Shown: one piece after another, positions 19,145-27,374 of the stretch
How positions within the stretch are numbered: the stretch's first letter is position 1
How the letters are laid out: each line of letters starts with the position of its first letter
NCBI GenBank assembly: GCA_964555735.1
Contig: CAZKTS010000359.1
Location: forward strand, 1-27,537
Source: CAZKTS01 sp964555735
Lineage (GTDB): Bacteria > Actinomycetota > Acidimicrobiia > IMCC26256 > PALSA-555
DNA length: 27,537 nt
Direction of reading: 5' to 3'
Position numbers and translations under genes: made by a program
The notes under the pieces: model-generated
What the model saw: the letters and a program-made list of their open reading frames with translations, nothing else
Database searches by the model: none
Told to the model about the DNA's origin: nothing

Positions 19145-20322
19145 CGAAGCTCGTCGACGGCAGCGCGTGGCGCGCGTTCTGCGAGCGGCTCGCGACGCTC
19201 GGCGACCGCATCCTCGGGCCCGACTTCCCTGGCAGCGACCGCGACCGGGCGGAGGGCTATCACCACCTCGCGACGCAGCTCGTCGGGTGGCTCGGATGGG
19301 CCACGGGGTACGCCGACCCCGCGTTCCCTGCGTTCTTCCGCCAGAACGACCTCGTGGTCCGGTGGGGCGGCCCGAACGTCGACCAGGTGACGCGTCGCGC
19401 GCGCATCACCGCCGACGGGACCTATCGCATCTCCGGTGTCATGGGTACGTGCGAGGACTTCATCCTCACGCTCAAGAACGGCGACATGCACATGGACCGG
19501 TACGGCATCCTCGCCGAGGTCATGGCTTCCGAGCTGGGCATCGCCCCGGGCGACGAGTTCACCCTGGTGCTGTCGCGTGACCAGCCCCGCGAGGGTTCCG
19601 AGCCGTGGATCGAGCTGCACCCCGACACGACGATGGTCAACGTGCGCGAGTACTACTTCGACTGGCGGCCCGCGCCGCCCGCGACCATCGTGATCGAGCG
19701 GCTCGACACCCAGGGCCGCGCGCCCGCACCGCTCGCGCCACGGGACGTCGAGGCCATGCTCGACGAGGCCGTCGCCATCATCGAGCGATCGGTCCTGTAC
19801 TGGAACGACTACGTGGCCGCCGAGCGCGCCAAGCTCGCACCGAACACCATGGGCGAGCCTTCGTCGAGCGCGGGCGGCTCGTCGCGCATCAGCTACAGCT
19901 TCGGGTTCTTCGAGCTCGGTCCCGACGACACCCTCGTCATCGACGCGGACCCGGTCGATGCTGACTTCTTCGACGTGCAGCTCTACAGCCTCGGGTGGTT
20001 CGAGTCGCTCGACTTCGCCAACCGCACGACGAGCCTCAACCACACCCAGCTGCGCCGATCCGACGACGGGCGTGTGCGCGTCGTCATCGCCGACGCGGAC
20101 CCCGGCACCCCCAACTGGCTCGACGCGTCGGGCTACCGCCAGGGGATGGTCACGTTCCGCTGGATCCGAGCGACCGAACGTCCGGCGATCGCGGCGTCCG
20201 TCGTGGCCGCAACGGGGCTCGCGGCCGCACTCCCCGCGGGCACGCCGACCGTGGACGCCGCCGCCCGCCGTGCCGAGGTCGCCGCCCGCCAGGCCCACGT
20301 GGCCTGGCGCTACCGCGTCTAG
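19141..20322 (+). CDS. DUF1214-domain protein
   Basis: 393 aa, GTG start overlapping the SDR stop. The C-terminal part (about 285-365) fits DUF1214: a DFFDVQLYSLGWFESLDFAN-like run, NHTQLRRSDDGRVRVVIAD, then DPGTPNWLD and a Gly-rich end with FRWI. The N-terminal half is helical and includes DPAFPAFFRQND and TYRISG. The whole protein is a distant paralogue of the minus-strand gene at 20871-21992. DUF1214 proteins have no proven biochemical activity that I know of. They are common beside lipid and steroid catabolic genes in actinobacteria. Co-translation with a sulfotransferase and an SDR suggests it acts on the same lipid-like substrate. The stop abuts that of the convergent gene. Confidence 0.82.
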   Translation: MTKLVDGSAWRAFCERLATLGDRILGPDFPGSDRDRAEGYHHLATQLVGWLGWATGYADPAFPAFFRQNDLVVRWGGPNVDQVTRRARITADGTYRISGVMGTCEDFILTLKNGDMHMDRYGILAEVMASELGIAPGDEFTLVLSRDQPREGSEPWIELHPDTTMVNVREYYFDWRPAPPATIVIERLDTQGRAPAPLAPRDVEAMLDEAVAIIERSVLYWNDYVAAERAKLAPNTMGEPSSSAGGSSRISYSFGFFELGPDDTLVIDADPVDADFFDVQLYSLGWFESLDFANRTTSLNHTQLRRSDDGRVRVVIADADPGTPNWLDASGYRQGMVTFRWIRATERPAIAASVVAATGLAAALPAGTPTVDAAARRAEVAARQAHVAWRYRV

Positions 20323-20874
20323 CTACGCGCGCCGACCGAGCTCGGCGAGCACCTTCGCCTGCTCATCGGCGTCGGCCGACACCTCGACGGCCGGCCCGCA
20401 CACACCCGGCGAGTGGATCGTGTCGCCGAGCGCGGCGATGCCCTCGCGCAGCTGCTCCAGCTCATCGTCGGACATGGTCTCGTCGAGCCCCGTCGCGCGT
20501 GCGAGATCCCATCGGTGCACCACCAGGTCCATGCAGAGGAAGCGGTCCACCCCGGCGTCGACGCGCGTGCGGCCGAAGAAGCCGTCGAACTCCTGACCGG
20601 CGAGCTCGGGGTCGTCCAGCACGGCTTGCATCAGGTCACGCGCGTGCACCCACGCGGCGACCGGATCGTCGGCGACGCTCGGACGATCGTCGCCGAGCTC
20701 CCGGCCGGCGTACCTGAGGAAGATCCCCTGCGAATCTGCGACGTGACCGACCACGGCGCGCGCGTCCCAGTCCTCGCAAGGTGTCGGCGCGCTCCAGCGG
20801 TCCGGGGGCACCGCCGCGACCGTGGCGATGAACGCCGCGGCCAGCCGGCGATAGCGGTCGGCGATCTCGCTCAT
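20323..20874 (-). CDS. TIGR03086-type / DinB-like metal-binding protein
   Basis: 183 aa four-helix-bundle protein of the DinB/maleylpyruvate-isomerase N-terminal class. Seen: a PTPCEDWDARAVVGHVADSQ segment with His44, a typical metal ligand, and DLVVHRWDLARATGL with His120 and Asp123 in the second ligand region. The WDLARATG run is characteristic of the TIGR03086 subfamily, common in actinobacteria. Relatives use mycothiol or bind a divalent metal; no reaction is known for this group. The ATG overlaps the stop of the upstream DUF1214 gene (ATGA). Last gene of the GT4-DUF1214-TIGR03086 operon. Confidence 0.85.
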   Translation of the reverse strand: MSEIADRYRRLAAAFIATVAAVPPDRWSAPTPCEDWDARAVVGHVADSQGIFLRYAGRELGDDRPSVADDPVAAWVHARDLMQAVLDDPELAGQEFDGFFGRTRVDAGVDRFLCMDLVVHRWDLARATGLDETMSDDELEQLREGIAALGDTIHSPGVCGPAVEVSADADEQAKVLAELGRRA

Positions 20875-21992
20875 CGGGCGCGCGCCTTGAGCTCGGCGAG
20901 CTTGACGACCTCGGCCTCCGGCGTCGGCACCTCCCCCTCGGGAAGGAACCACCGCCAGTACACGATGCCGAACGGCTGACCCTCGGTGTCGAGCCAGTTG
21001 GGAACCCCCGGGTCCTCGTGCGCGATCACCATCGTCCACGTGCCGTCGTCGTCGACCGTCGTGTTGGCACGGTTGCGGCCGGCGGGGCGGTTCACGTAGT
21101 CGTACGTCTGGAGGTAGCGGTTCCAGAGGTTCACGCCGCCGTAGCGGCACTCGGGCCACGACGAGCGGATGACGAGCGCCTCGTCGGGGCCGAGCACGTA
21201 CGGCGCCATCGCGTAGGCCGCGTCGAAGGCCGCGAACGCGAGGTCCCCGGGCTTCTCCGGAGGGTTGAAGACGTTGGGCGTCGTCGAGACCCAGGTGGGC
21301 CGATCGTCGCCGGGACGCGCGGCCTCGACCGTCTTGCCGCGGACGTAGTTCACGACGCGCTCGATCCCCGCCGCGACGCGGTCGTCGTCCCAGCGCGGTG
21401 GGGGCTCGACCGTCTCGAGCGTCTCGATCGACAGTGGGATCCGCAGATCGGGGTCCCCCGCCGCCGGGACCTCGTTCTCGAAGTAGTGGCGAGTGGTGAG
21501 TCGTCCGGCGTCGGGCGGGAGCGCGAGCCAGTTGCGCTCGCGGGGCTCGCCGCCGAGGAACAGCTCGTAGCTGCCGTCGGGCGCGACGTCGAACTGGGTG
21601 TCGTTGATGACGCCCGCGGTGCGCGTCGAGTACTTGCCGTCGGCGGCACCAGCCTCGACCGTGATCGAGGTGTACACCGCACCGGCGAGGTTGCCCGTCA
21701 CCCGATACGAGTACGCCGGGTCGACCGGCGCCTCGAAGTACACCGCGTCGGTGTTGTCACCGGTCATCTTGCGGGTGGGGTTGACGATCCGACGGAAGTC
21801 GGGGTGCGCCGGATCGCACTCGAAGTGGCACGCGAGCGCGCCCTCGAGGATGTGGAGGAGCGCGCGATGCCCCTCGGCGACGCTCTGGGCGTCGGTGACG
21901 CCCCATTCGTCGGAGAGCCAGCGGTCGTCGGCCTCCCGGAGCGCGTCCAGCAGGTCCCGGAACGCGGCGCGCGACTTCGTCTCGATCGTCAT
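20871..21992 (-). CDS. DUF1214-domain protein (second copy)
   Basis: 373 aa. The C-terminal DUF1214 region contains NLWNRYLQTYDYVNRP, TVDDDGTWTMVIAHEDPGVP, then NWLDTEGQ and a final YWRWFLPEGE. The N-terminal half has AEGHRALLHILEGAL, ECDPAHPDFRR and a SYRVTGN segment, each lining up with the copy at 19141. The reading frame continues far upstream (to 23039), but that part is antisense to the glycosyltransferase, so ATG 21992 is chosen. It shares one base with the upstream glycosyltransferase stop (TGATG). The unexpected pairing with a glycosyltransferase may be a chance operon fusion. Function unknown. Confidence 0.85.
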   Translation of the reverse strand: MTIETKSRAAFRDLLDALREADDRWLSDEWGVTDAQSVAEGHRALLHILEGALACHFECDPAHPDFRRIVNPTRKMTGDNTDAVYFEAPVDPAYSYRVTGNLAGAVYTSITVEAGAADGKYSTRTAGVINDTQFDVAPDGSYELFLGGEPRERNWLALPPDAGRLTTRHYFENEVPAAGDPDLRIPLSIETLETVEPPPRWDDDRVAAGIERVVNYVRGKTVEAARPGDDRPTWVSTTPNVFNPPEKPGDLAFAAFDAAYAMAPYVLGPDEALVIRSSWPECRYGGVNLWNRYLQTYDYVNRPAGRNRANTTVDDDGTWTMVIAHEDPGVPNWLDTEGQPFGIVYWRWFLPEGEVPTPEAEVVKLAELKARAR

Positions 21993-23230
21993 CAGTCCCC
22001 CTCTTCGACGACGGCGGCGGGGCCGTCGGCGGCCGCGTGAGTGTAGGGCCGCGCCGCCAGGACCGAGCCGAAGAGGTCGGCGAGGTCGCGGCCGACCGCG
22101 GTCGGTGAGTACCGCTGCCGGAGGGCAGGCGCGGCCCGGCGGGCCGCGACCGTCCGCGCTTCGAGCTCCAGCACTGCGACGCGCACGCCGGCGGTCAGGG
22201 AGGGCACGTCGTTCGGCTCCACCATCACGGTTGCGTCCTCGGGCAGGTAGTCGCCCATGCCACCGCAGCGCGTCGCGACCACGGGGAGCCCGGAGCCGGC
22301 CGCCTCGAGCGTCGCCACCGAGAACATCTCGGAATGGCTCGGGAGCACGTACACGTCCGCGGCGGCCAGGTGCCGGGCGACCTCGGCCCGCGACGCTTCG
22401 CCGGTCACCGTGACCGCGTCGCGCAGGTCCAGCTCGTCGATCAAGGCGTCGACCCGCGCTCGTCCCGGACCCCCGCCGACGAGCGTCAGCGTGACCGTCA
22501 CCCCTTCGCCGCGCAGCCGGGCGACCGCGCGAACAAGGTCGCGCTGACCCTTCGACGTCGCCAGCGTGCCGACCGCCACGAGGTGTGCCGGCTCGCCCGG
22601 TGCTCGACCCGGACGGTCGACGCGGGCGAACGCGTCGACGTCGAAGACGCAGGGAACGACGGCGATGTCGCGCGCAAAGCGCTGCTCGACGAGCGCGTCG
22701 CGCTGCGTCGATGCCGATGCGGCGACCGCGTCGACACGCCGCATCGCGCGCCGTATCGCGCGCTGCGCCCGCCGCGAGACCTTCCCGGTCACGAGATCTC
22801 CCCAGTGGTCCGTGAGCACGGTCGGCGCCCCCAGGGCTCGCCCGATCGCCACGAGCTCGCTCGCGACGACGCTCGTCTCGCCGTGCACGAGGTCGACGCC
22901 CGCAGGGCCGACGATCGCGCGTGCCAGCCGGACCGCGGCCCGGACGCGCAGTGCCCGCGAGACACCGGGGAGCCGCACCCGTCGGGTGACGAGCCGCACC
23001 ACCGGCAGCCCGCCGGTCCAGCGGGCATCGTGCTCCCACGCATGGTGTACGAGGCCCCCGCCGCCGAGGTGGCCCGGATAGCCCATGGGCACGTGCACAA
23101 CGGCGACGACGTCGACGAGCTGCGCCACCGCGAGGATCTGGTCGCGGACGTGGACGCCTTCCATCGGCCGCTCACGTCGAGGGAACCAGGCGGTCACGAC
23201 GAGCACCCGGGGTCTCACCGACGACGCCAT
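21992..23230 (-). CDS. GT4-type glycosyltransferase
   Basis: 412 aa GT-B fold. The N-terminal half opens RVLVVTAWFPRRERPMEGV, the typical first strand with the activated acceptor-side loop. The C-terminal half contains LVAVGTLATSKGQRDLVRAV, LVGGGPGRARVDALI, then PSHSEMFSVATLEAAGSGLP with the EX7E motif that binds the nucleotide-sugar donor in GT4 retaining enzymes. It probably adds a sugar to a lipid or polysaccharide at the cytoplasmic face. ATG 23230 is chosen for its RVLVV-proximal position and a GACCCT element 6 nt upstream; an open frame continues to 23410. Divergent from the GT4 at 23291. Confidence 0.88.
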   Translation of the reverse strand: MASSVRPRVLVVTAWFPRRERPMEGVHVRDQILAVAQLVDVVAVVHVPMGYPGHLGGGGLVHHAWEHDARWTGGLPVVRLVTRRVRLPGVSRALRVRAAVRLARAIVGPAGVDLVHGETSVVASELVAIGRALGAPTVLTDHWGDLVTGKVSRRAQRAIRRAMRRVDAVAASASTQRDALVEQRFARDIAVVPCVFDVDAFARVDRPGRAPGEPAHLVAVGTLATSKGQRDLVRAVARLRGEGVTVTLTLVGGGPGRARVDALIDELDLRDAVTVTGEASRAEVARHLAAADVYVLPSHSEMFSVATLEAAGSGLPVVATRCGGMGDYLPEDATVMVEPNDVPSLTAGVRVAVLELEARTVAARRAAPALRQRYSPTAVGRDLADLFGSVLAARPYTHAAADGPAAVVEEGD

Positions 23231-23252
23231 GCGGGTAGGGTCGCACACCCGC
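23231..23252. promoter_or_regulatory. Inverted repeat between the divergent glycosyltransferase genes
   Basis: GCGGGT (23231-23236), 10-bp spacer, ACCCGC (23247-23252). It overlaps the predicted -10 (GACCCT, minus strand 23242-23237) of the GT4 at 23230 and lies 38 bp before the plus-strand GT. It could be an operator or chance in GC-rich DNA. Confidence 0.35.
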
Positions 23253-23290
23253 TGGTGCTCGCTCGGCGGCCGGGCGTGGACGGAGGTCGG

Positions 23291-24454
23291 ATGCGCACAG
23301 CGGTCCTCTTCTCCATGTTCACGGGGAAGTACGCGGACGGCTTCGTCGTGCGCCAGCTCCCCGCGCTGCCCGACCCCCGCATGCTCGTCGCCTTCCCGGC
23401 GCCGCACCATCGCAGGGTCGGCTCACCGACGTCCGTCGACGTGCTCGACGCGCGCCCCCGTCCGGTCCGCCAGCTCGACCGCCGGGTGACGGCATGGTGC
23501 TCGGCGGGGACGCCGAACCCGGGCCAGACGATCGGGTGGCTCGGCGACCGCCACGCGCGCCGGCAGCTCCACGAGGCAACCGTGGCGTACGGGATGTTCG
23601 CGTGGAACGTCGAGCCGTACCTGCGGGTGCTGCGCGGACGCGCGCTCTCGACGCTGCCGCTGGTGGTCCACGCGGGTGGCAGCGACGTCACGCGCGCCAC
23701 GCAGGCGGGCGTCGCCCGCGATCGGATGCTCGCCGTCGCCGACCGGGCCTCCGTCGTGCTGTGCGGGTCGCGGTTCCTCCGACAGACGCTCGTCGCGGTG
23801 GGCATCGGCGAGGACCACACCCAGGTGCACAGCGTCGGGATCCCGGTCGAGGCCATCCCGTGTCGGGAGCACGCCGACACGGACGGGCCGATCGTGGTCA
23901 CGACCGCGAGCCGGCTCGCGGGCGTCAAGGGCGTCGATCGCACCATCCGGGCCTTCGCTCGCGCGGCCGCGGGCCCCATCCCGATGCGGCTCGACCTGAT
24001 CGGCGACGGACCTCGACGGCCGGCGCTGGAAGCGCTCGTCACCGAGCTCGGGATCGGCGATCACGTCCGGTTCATCGGGCACGTGCCCCAGGAAGCGGTG
24101 TGGGCCCACTTCGCGCGCTCGGACGTGTACCTGCAGCACAACGTCCGCACGCCCCAGGGCGCGGTCGAAGCGTTGGGCGGCTCGATCCTCGAGGCGTCGG
24201 CCGCCCGCCTGCCGGTGGTGGTCACCGACTCGGGCGGGACCGGCGAAGCCGTGATCGACGGCACGACCGGCTACCTCGTCGAGGAGGGGGACGTCGCCGC
24301 CATGGCCGAACGGCTGGCGGTGCTCGCGGCCGATCCCGAGCTGCGCGACCGGCTCGGCTGCGCCGGGCGCGAGTTCGTGGTGCGCGAGCACGATCTCGCG
24401 GTGCAGAACGAGCGGCTCGGCGCCATCGTGCGGAGCCTGGACGGGTCGGCGTGA
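23291..24454 (+). CDS. GT4-type glycosyltransferase
   Basis: 387 aa. The second half shows GT-B/GT4 marks: VTTASRLAGVKGVDRTIRAF, LIGDGPRRPALEALV, IGHVPQEAVWAHFARSDVYL, and EALGGSILEASA with EX7E, then PVVVTDSGGTGEAVIDG. The N-terminal half has a VVHAGGSDVTRA segment. ATG 23291 is set by GGAGG (23282-23286). The stop overlaps the start of a GT2 enzyme (GTGA), so the two are co-translated. Together with the divergent GT4 this forms a three-gene glycosylation island, probably for a surface glycan or glycolipid. No flippase, polymerase or sugar-nucleotide gene is present. Confidence 0.88.
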   Translation: MRTAVLFSMFTGKYADGFVVRQLPALPDPRMLVAFPAPHHRRVGSPTSVDVLDARPRPVRQLDRRVTAWCSAGTPNPGQTIGWLGDRHARRQLHEATVAYGMFAWNVEPYLRVLRGRALSTLPLVVHAGGSDVTRATQAGVARDRMLAVADRASVVLCGSRFLRQTLVAVGIGEDHTQVHSVGIPVEAIPCREHADTDGPIVVTTASRLAGVKGVDRTIRAFARAAAGPIPMRLDLIGDGPRRPALEALVTELGIGDHVRFIGHVPQEAVWAHFARSDVYLQHNVRTPQGAVEALGGSILEASAARLPVVVTDSGGTGEAVIDGTTGYLVEEGDVAAMAERLAVLAADPELRDRLGCAGREFVVREHDLAVQNERLGAIVRSLDGSA

Positions 24455-25398
24455 GCGATCGCGGCCCGGAGCACGTGAGCGTGATCCTGCCGTACCGCAA
24501 CCGCCGCGACTCCTTGGCCGCGGCGATCAGCAGCGTGCTGGAGCAGACACACCGCGACCTCGAGCTCCTCCTGGTCGACGACGCGTCCGACGACGGCAGC
24601 GACGACATCGCCCGCGGCTTCACCGACGCCCGCGTTCGTCACGTCCGCCTCTTGGACCGGGGCGGTCAGTGCGTCGCACGCAACGCCGGTCTCGCGGCCA
24701 CCGACGCGCGCCTGGTCGCCTTCCAGGACTCCGACGACCGCTGGCTGCCGACCAAGCTCACGGTCCAGCTCGGCGCGCTCCGGCACGCGCCGGTGTCGTC
24801 GGACGGACGGCACGTTGGTGTCGTGGGCTGCTGCTGGCGAACCGGGGACCGCGGCGGTCCGCGACTGGCCGCGTCGACCCGGTCGAACGGTGACGACGTG
24901 CTCGCCGGGTGCGTCCGAGGGATCAGCACGCAGACGCTGCTCGTCGACCGCGCCATCGTCGGTGACGCGCGCTTCGACCCCGAGCAGCCGGCGCTGGTCG
25001 ACCGCGACTTCGTGATCAGCGCGCTCGGTGCCGATCACGACGTGCTCGTGGTGGACGACGTGCTCGTGGAGGTTGCGCGCGGGCGGTCCGACCACGTGGC
25101 GACACCCACCCGCGCCCTCGCCGCGTTCGAGCACCTCATCGAGAAGTACGGGGACCGACTCGCGGCCCGTCCGCAGACGCTGGCCTGGTACCACTTCCGC
25201 GCGATGCGTGAGGCGATCCGCGCCAACGACCGCGAGGCGGTCCGACGGCACGCGCGAGCGGCCCGCCCGCTCGGCCGGATCGAGGTCGGCTTCACGGCCG
25301 CGGCGGGCCGGTTGGCCGGACGGAGGGGGCTCGCACTCGCCGGTCGGCTCGGGCTCGGCGCCAATCCCGGCTGCGACGGTCCGCGAGCCACGCCCTGA
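24451..25398 (+). CDS. GT2-type glycosyltransferase
   Basis: 315 aa. GT-A fold with the standard opening VSVILPYRNRRDSLAAAISS, QTHRDLELLLVDDASDDGSDD (the acidic nucleotide-binding stretch is intact), RNAGLAATDA, and FQDSDDRWLP carrying the DXD-like metal site. The later part has VDRDFVISAL, in the position of the catalytic ED or RD element. A cytoplasmic, metal-dependent inverting transferase is expected. GTG 24451 overlaps the preceding GT4 stop. The C-terminal 60 residues are Arg- and Ala-rich and carry no recognisable domain. Acceptor and sugar are unknown. Confidence 0.88.
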   Translation: MSDRGPEHVSVILPYRNRRDSLAAAISSVLEQTHRDLELLLVDDASDDGSDDIARGFTDARVRHVRLLDRGGQCVARNAGLAATDARLVAFQDSDDRWLPTKLTVQLGALRHAPVSSDGRHVGVVGCCWRTGDRGGPRLAASTRSNGDDVLAGCVRGISTQTLLVDRAIVGDARFDPEQPALVDRDFVISALGADHDVLVVDDVLVEVARGRSDHVATPTRALAAFEHLIEKYGDRLAARPQTLAWYHFRAMREAIRANDREAVRRHARAARPLGRIEVGFTAAAGRLAGRRGLALAGRLGLGANPGCDGPRATP

Positions 25399-25419
25399 CG
25401 CGACCCTCGGGCCGGTGAC

Positions 25420-25425
25420 TACCTT
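25420..25425 (+). promoter_or_regulatory. Predicted -10 element of the amidohydrolase gene
   Basis: TACCTT followed by 7 nt and ATG 25433. It fits the leaderless pattern and rules against the in-frame GTG at 25415. Confidence 0.45.
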
Positions 25426-25432
25426 GGCGGCC

Positions 25433-26596
25433 ATGCCCGCCGACCTCTTCGAACGCTTCGACGTGATCGACGTCGACACCCACCTCACCGAGCCGCCGGA
25501 CGTCTGGACCGCCCGGGTCCCGGCGGCGTGGCACGACCGCGTCCCGCACATCGAGCGGATCGACGGTCGCGACGTGTGGATGGCCGGCGGCGAGCGCATC
25601 GGGACGCCCGGAGCGTTCTCGATGGCAGGCTTCGACGGCGTCATCCCGACCATGCCCATGACCTACGACGACATCGACCCCTCGATGTACGACGCGAAGG
25701 CGCGGCTGCAGTTCCTCGACGAGCAGGGCATCCGAGCGCAGGTCCTCTACCCCAACGTCGGCGGGTTCGGGAACGGCTACTTCCTCCGGATGGGTGACCG
25801 CGACGTCGTCGCCGCGTGCGTCCGCGCCTACAACGACTTCCTCACCGACTGGTGCAGCGCGGATCCGGAGCGCCTGCTCCCGATCTGCGCGGTCCCGTTC
25901 TGGGACGTCGACTTCGCGGTCGCGGAGATCGCCCGCTGCGTCGCCGCCGGACACCGCGCGGTCAACTTCTGCAACCAGCCCCAGGACTACGGCGAACCGC
26001 CCCTGGCGCACCGCCACTGGGATCCGATCTGGGCCGCGGCACGCGACGCCGATGTGCCCGTGACGTTCCACGTCGGCGGCGGCTCGATGGGGCTCCTCAT
26101 GGAGGATCCGGCCGAGATGGGGTGGATGACCAACTTCGCCAAGGTCTCGTCGCTGATCTTCCTCGACAACATGCGCAGCATCGCCGACCTGATCTTCGGC
26201 GGCGTGTGCCACCGCTTCCCCGAGGTGTCGTTCGTCTCGGTGGAGTCGGGCGTGGGGTGGATCCCCGGCGCGCTCGAGACCTTCGACTGGCAGTGGCGCA
26301 ACGGTGGCGTGCTCGACGAGCACCCGGAGTACGACTTGCTCCCGTCCGACTACTTCCGACGCCAGATCTTCGGGTGCTTCTGGTTCGAGGAGCAGGTGGC
26401 GCGCGACGCGATCGTCGCCTACCCCGACAACATCCTCTACGAGACCGACTACCCCCACCCCACGTGCCAGCACCCGGGCCCCCGATCGGCCGGCCAGCTG
26501 CCGCGTGAGTACGCGAGCCAGGCGCTCGGCTCGCTCGACGACGCCGTGCTCGCCAAGGTGCTGCACGACAACGCCGCGACGCTGTTCAAGCTCTGA
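25433..26596 (+). CDS. Amidohydrolase family protein (amidohydrolase_2 / COG2159-like)
   Basis: 387 aa TIM-barrel metal-dependent hydrolase or decarboxylase. Metal and active-site residues are seen: DVDTH (Asp15, His17) with the LTEPPDVW run typical of the subfamily, His213 in FHVGGGS, and Asp339 in YETDYPHP. Relatives include decarboxylases of aromatic acids and proteins of unknown role in actinobacterial lipid or steroid degradation. The start is ATG 25433, with a -10 element at leaderless distance. The next gene, a crotonase, begins 1 nt after its stop, so they form an operon together with a kinase-like gene. The substrate is unknown. Confidence 0.9.
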   Translation: MPADLFERFDVIDVDTHLTEPPDVWTARVPAAWHDRVPHIERIDGRDVWMAGGERIGTPGAFSMAGFDGVIPTMPMTYDDIDPSMYDAKARLQFLDEQGIRAQVLYPNVGGFGNGYFLRMGDRDVVAACVRAYNDFLTDWCSADPERLLPICAVPFWDVDFAVAEIARCVAAGHRAVNFCNQPQDYGEPPLAHRHWDPIWAAARDADVPVTFHVGGGSMGLLMEDPAEMGWMTNFAKVSSLIFLDNMRSIADLIFGGVCHRFPEVSFVSVESGVGWIPGALETFDWQWRNGGVLDEHPEYDLLPSDYFRRQIFGCFWFEEQVARDAIVAYPDNILYETDYPHPTCQHPGPRSAGQLPREYASQALGSLDDAVLAKVLHDNAATLFKL

Positions 26597-26597
26597 C

Positions 26598-27374
26598 GTG
26601 GTGGCGCCCCTCGATCTCGGCTCGCCGCACCTCGACGCGCACATCGAGGACGGTGTCCTGACCGTCCGCATCGACCGCGTCGACCGTCGCAACGCGATGA
26701 CCCAGGCGATGTACCGAGGCGTGAAGCGCGCCGCGATCGCCGCCGACACCGATCCGACGATCTCGGTCCTGTGCATCACCGGCACGGACGACGTGTTCGC
26801 GGTCGGCGGGGACATGGCAGGCGGCACGAACGACCCGACCCTCGCGGCCGAGCACGATCCCACCGACCACTTCCCGTTCCGTCACCTCGAGCGTTGTCGC
26901 AAACCCGTGGTCGCGGCGGTCAACGGCATCTGCCACGCCGGCGGTCTCGACCTCGTCCTGTACAGCGACTTCGCCATCGCGTCCGACCAGGCAACGTTCC
27001 GGGTGCCGGAGCTGCTGCGGGGCGCTCCCGACCCGTTCATGTCGGCGCGGCTCGCCGACCAGGTCGGCGTCGGCAACGCGCGCTACCTGCTGATGACCGC
27101 GGCGCGGCTCGACGCGGAGGAGGCGCTGCGGATGGGGCTGGTGGCGCGAGTGGTGGCCCACGACGGGTTCGCGGATGCCGTCGCCGAGACGTGCCGGGAG
27201 CTCCGCCGGCTGGCGCCGCGCGCGACCGCGATGCTGAAGGACGACATCAACCGATCGCTGCGCCAGCCGGACGTGCGCGTCTTCCAGCGTTCGATCATGG
27301 GGCCGGAGATGCGTGAGGGCATGGCCGCGTTCGTGGAGAAGCGCCCCGCGGTCTGGCCCCGCGACGACACGTGA
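26598..27374 (+). CDS. Enoyl-CoA hydratase/isomerase (crotonase) family protein
   Basis: 258 aa. Crotonase fold: IDRVDRRNAM opening, a FAVGGDMAGG oxyanion loop region (68-76), and HAGGLDLVLYSDFAIAS. At the position of the first catalytic glutamate in rat enoyl-CoA hydratase (E144) there is Asp118. The second glutamate position (E164) is Glu138 in VPELLRG. The GG that usually follows in the second oxyanion loop is absent. It may therefore be an isomerase or another crotonase reaction rather than a classical hydratase. GTG 26598 or 26601 are possible starts; ATG 26697 is too far in. The stop overlaps the next gene's start (GTGA). Confidence 0.87.
   Translation: MVAPLDLGSPHLDAHIEDGVLTVRIDRVDRRNAMTQAMYRGVKRAAIAADTDPTISVLCITGTDDVFAVGGDMAGGTNDPTLAAEHDPTDHFPFRHLERCRKPVVAAVNGICHAGGLDLVLYSDFAIASDQATFRVPELLRGAPDPFMSARLADQVGVGNARYLLMTAARLDAEEALRMGLVARVVAHDGFADAVAETCRELRRLAPRATAMLKDDINRSLRQPDVRVFQRSIMGPEMREGMAAFVEKRPAVWPRDDT

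Noticed and set aside
21993..23039. Upstream extension of the second DUF1214 frame
   Set aside because: It overlaps the GT4 gene on the same strand in another frame and is Arg-rich. The family-like protein starts at 21992.
25292..26863. 523-aa minus-strand frame
   Set aside because: Antisense to the amidohydrolase and crotonase; no recognisable motif.
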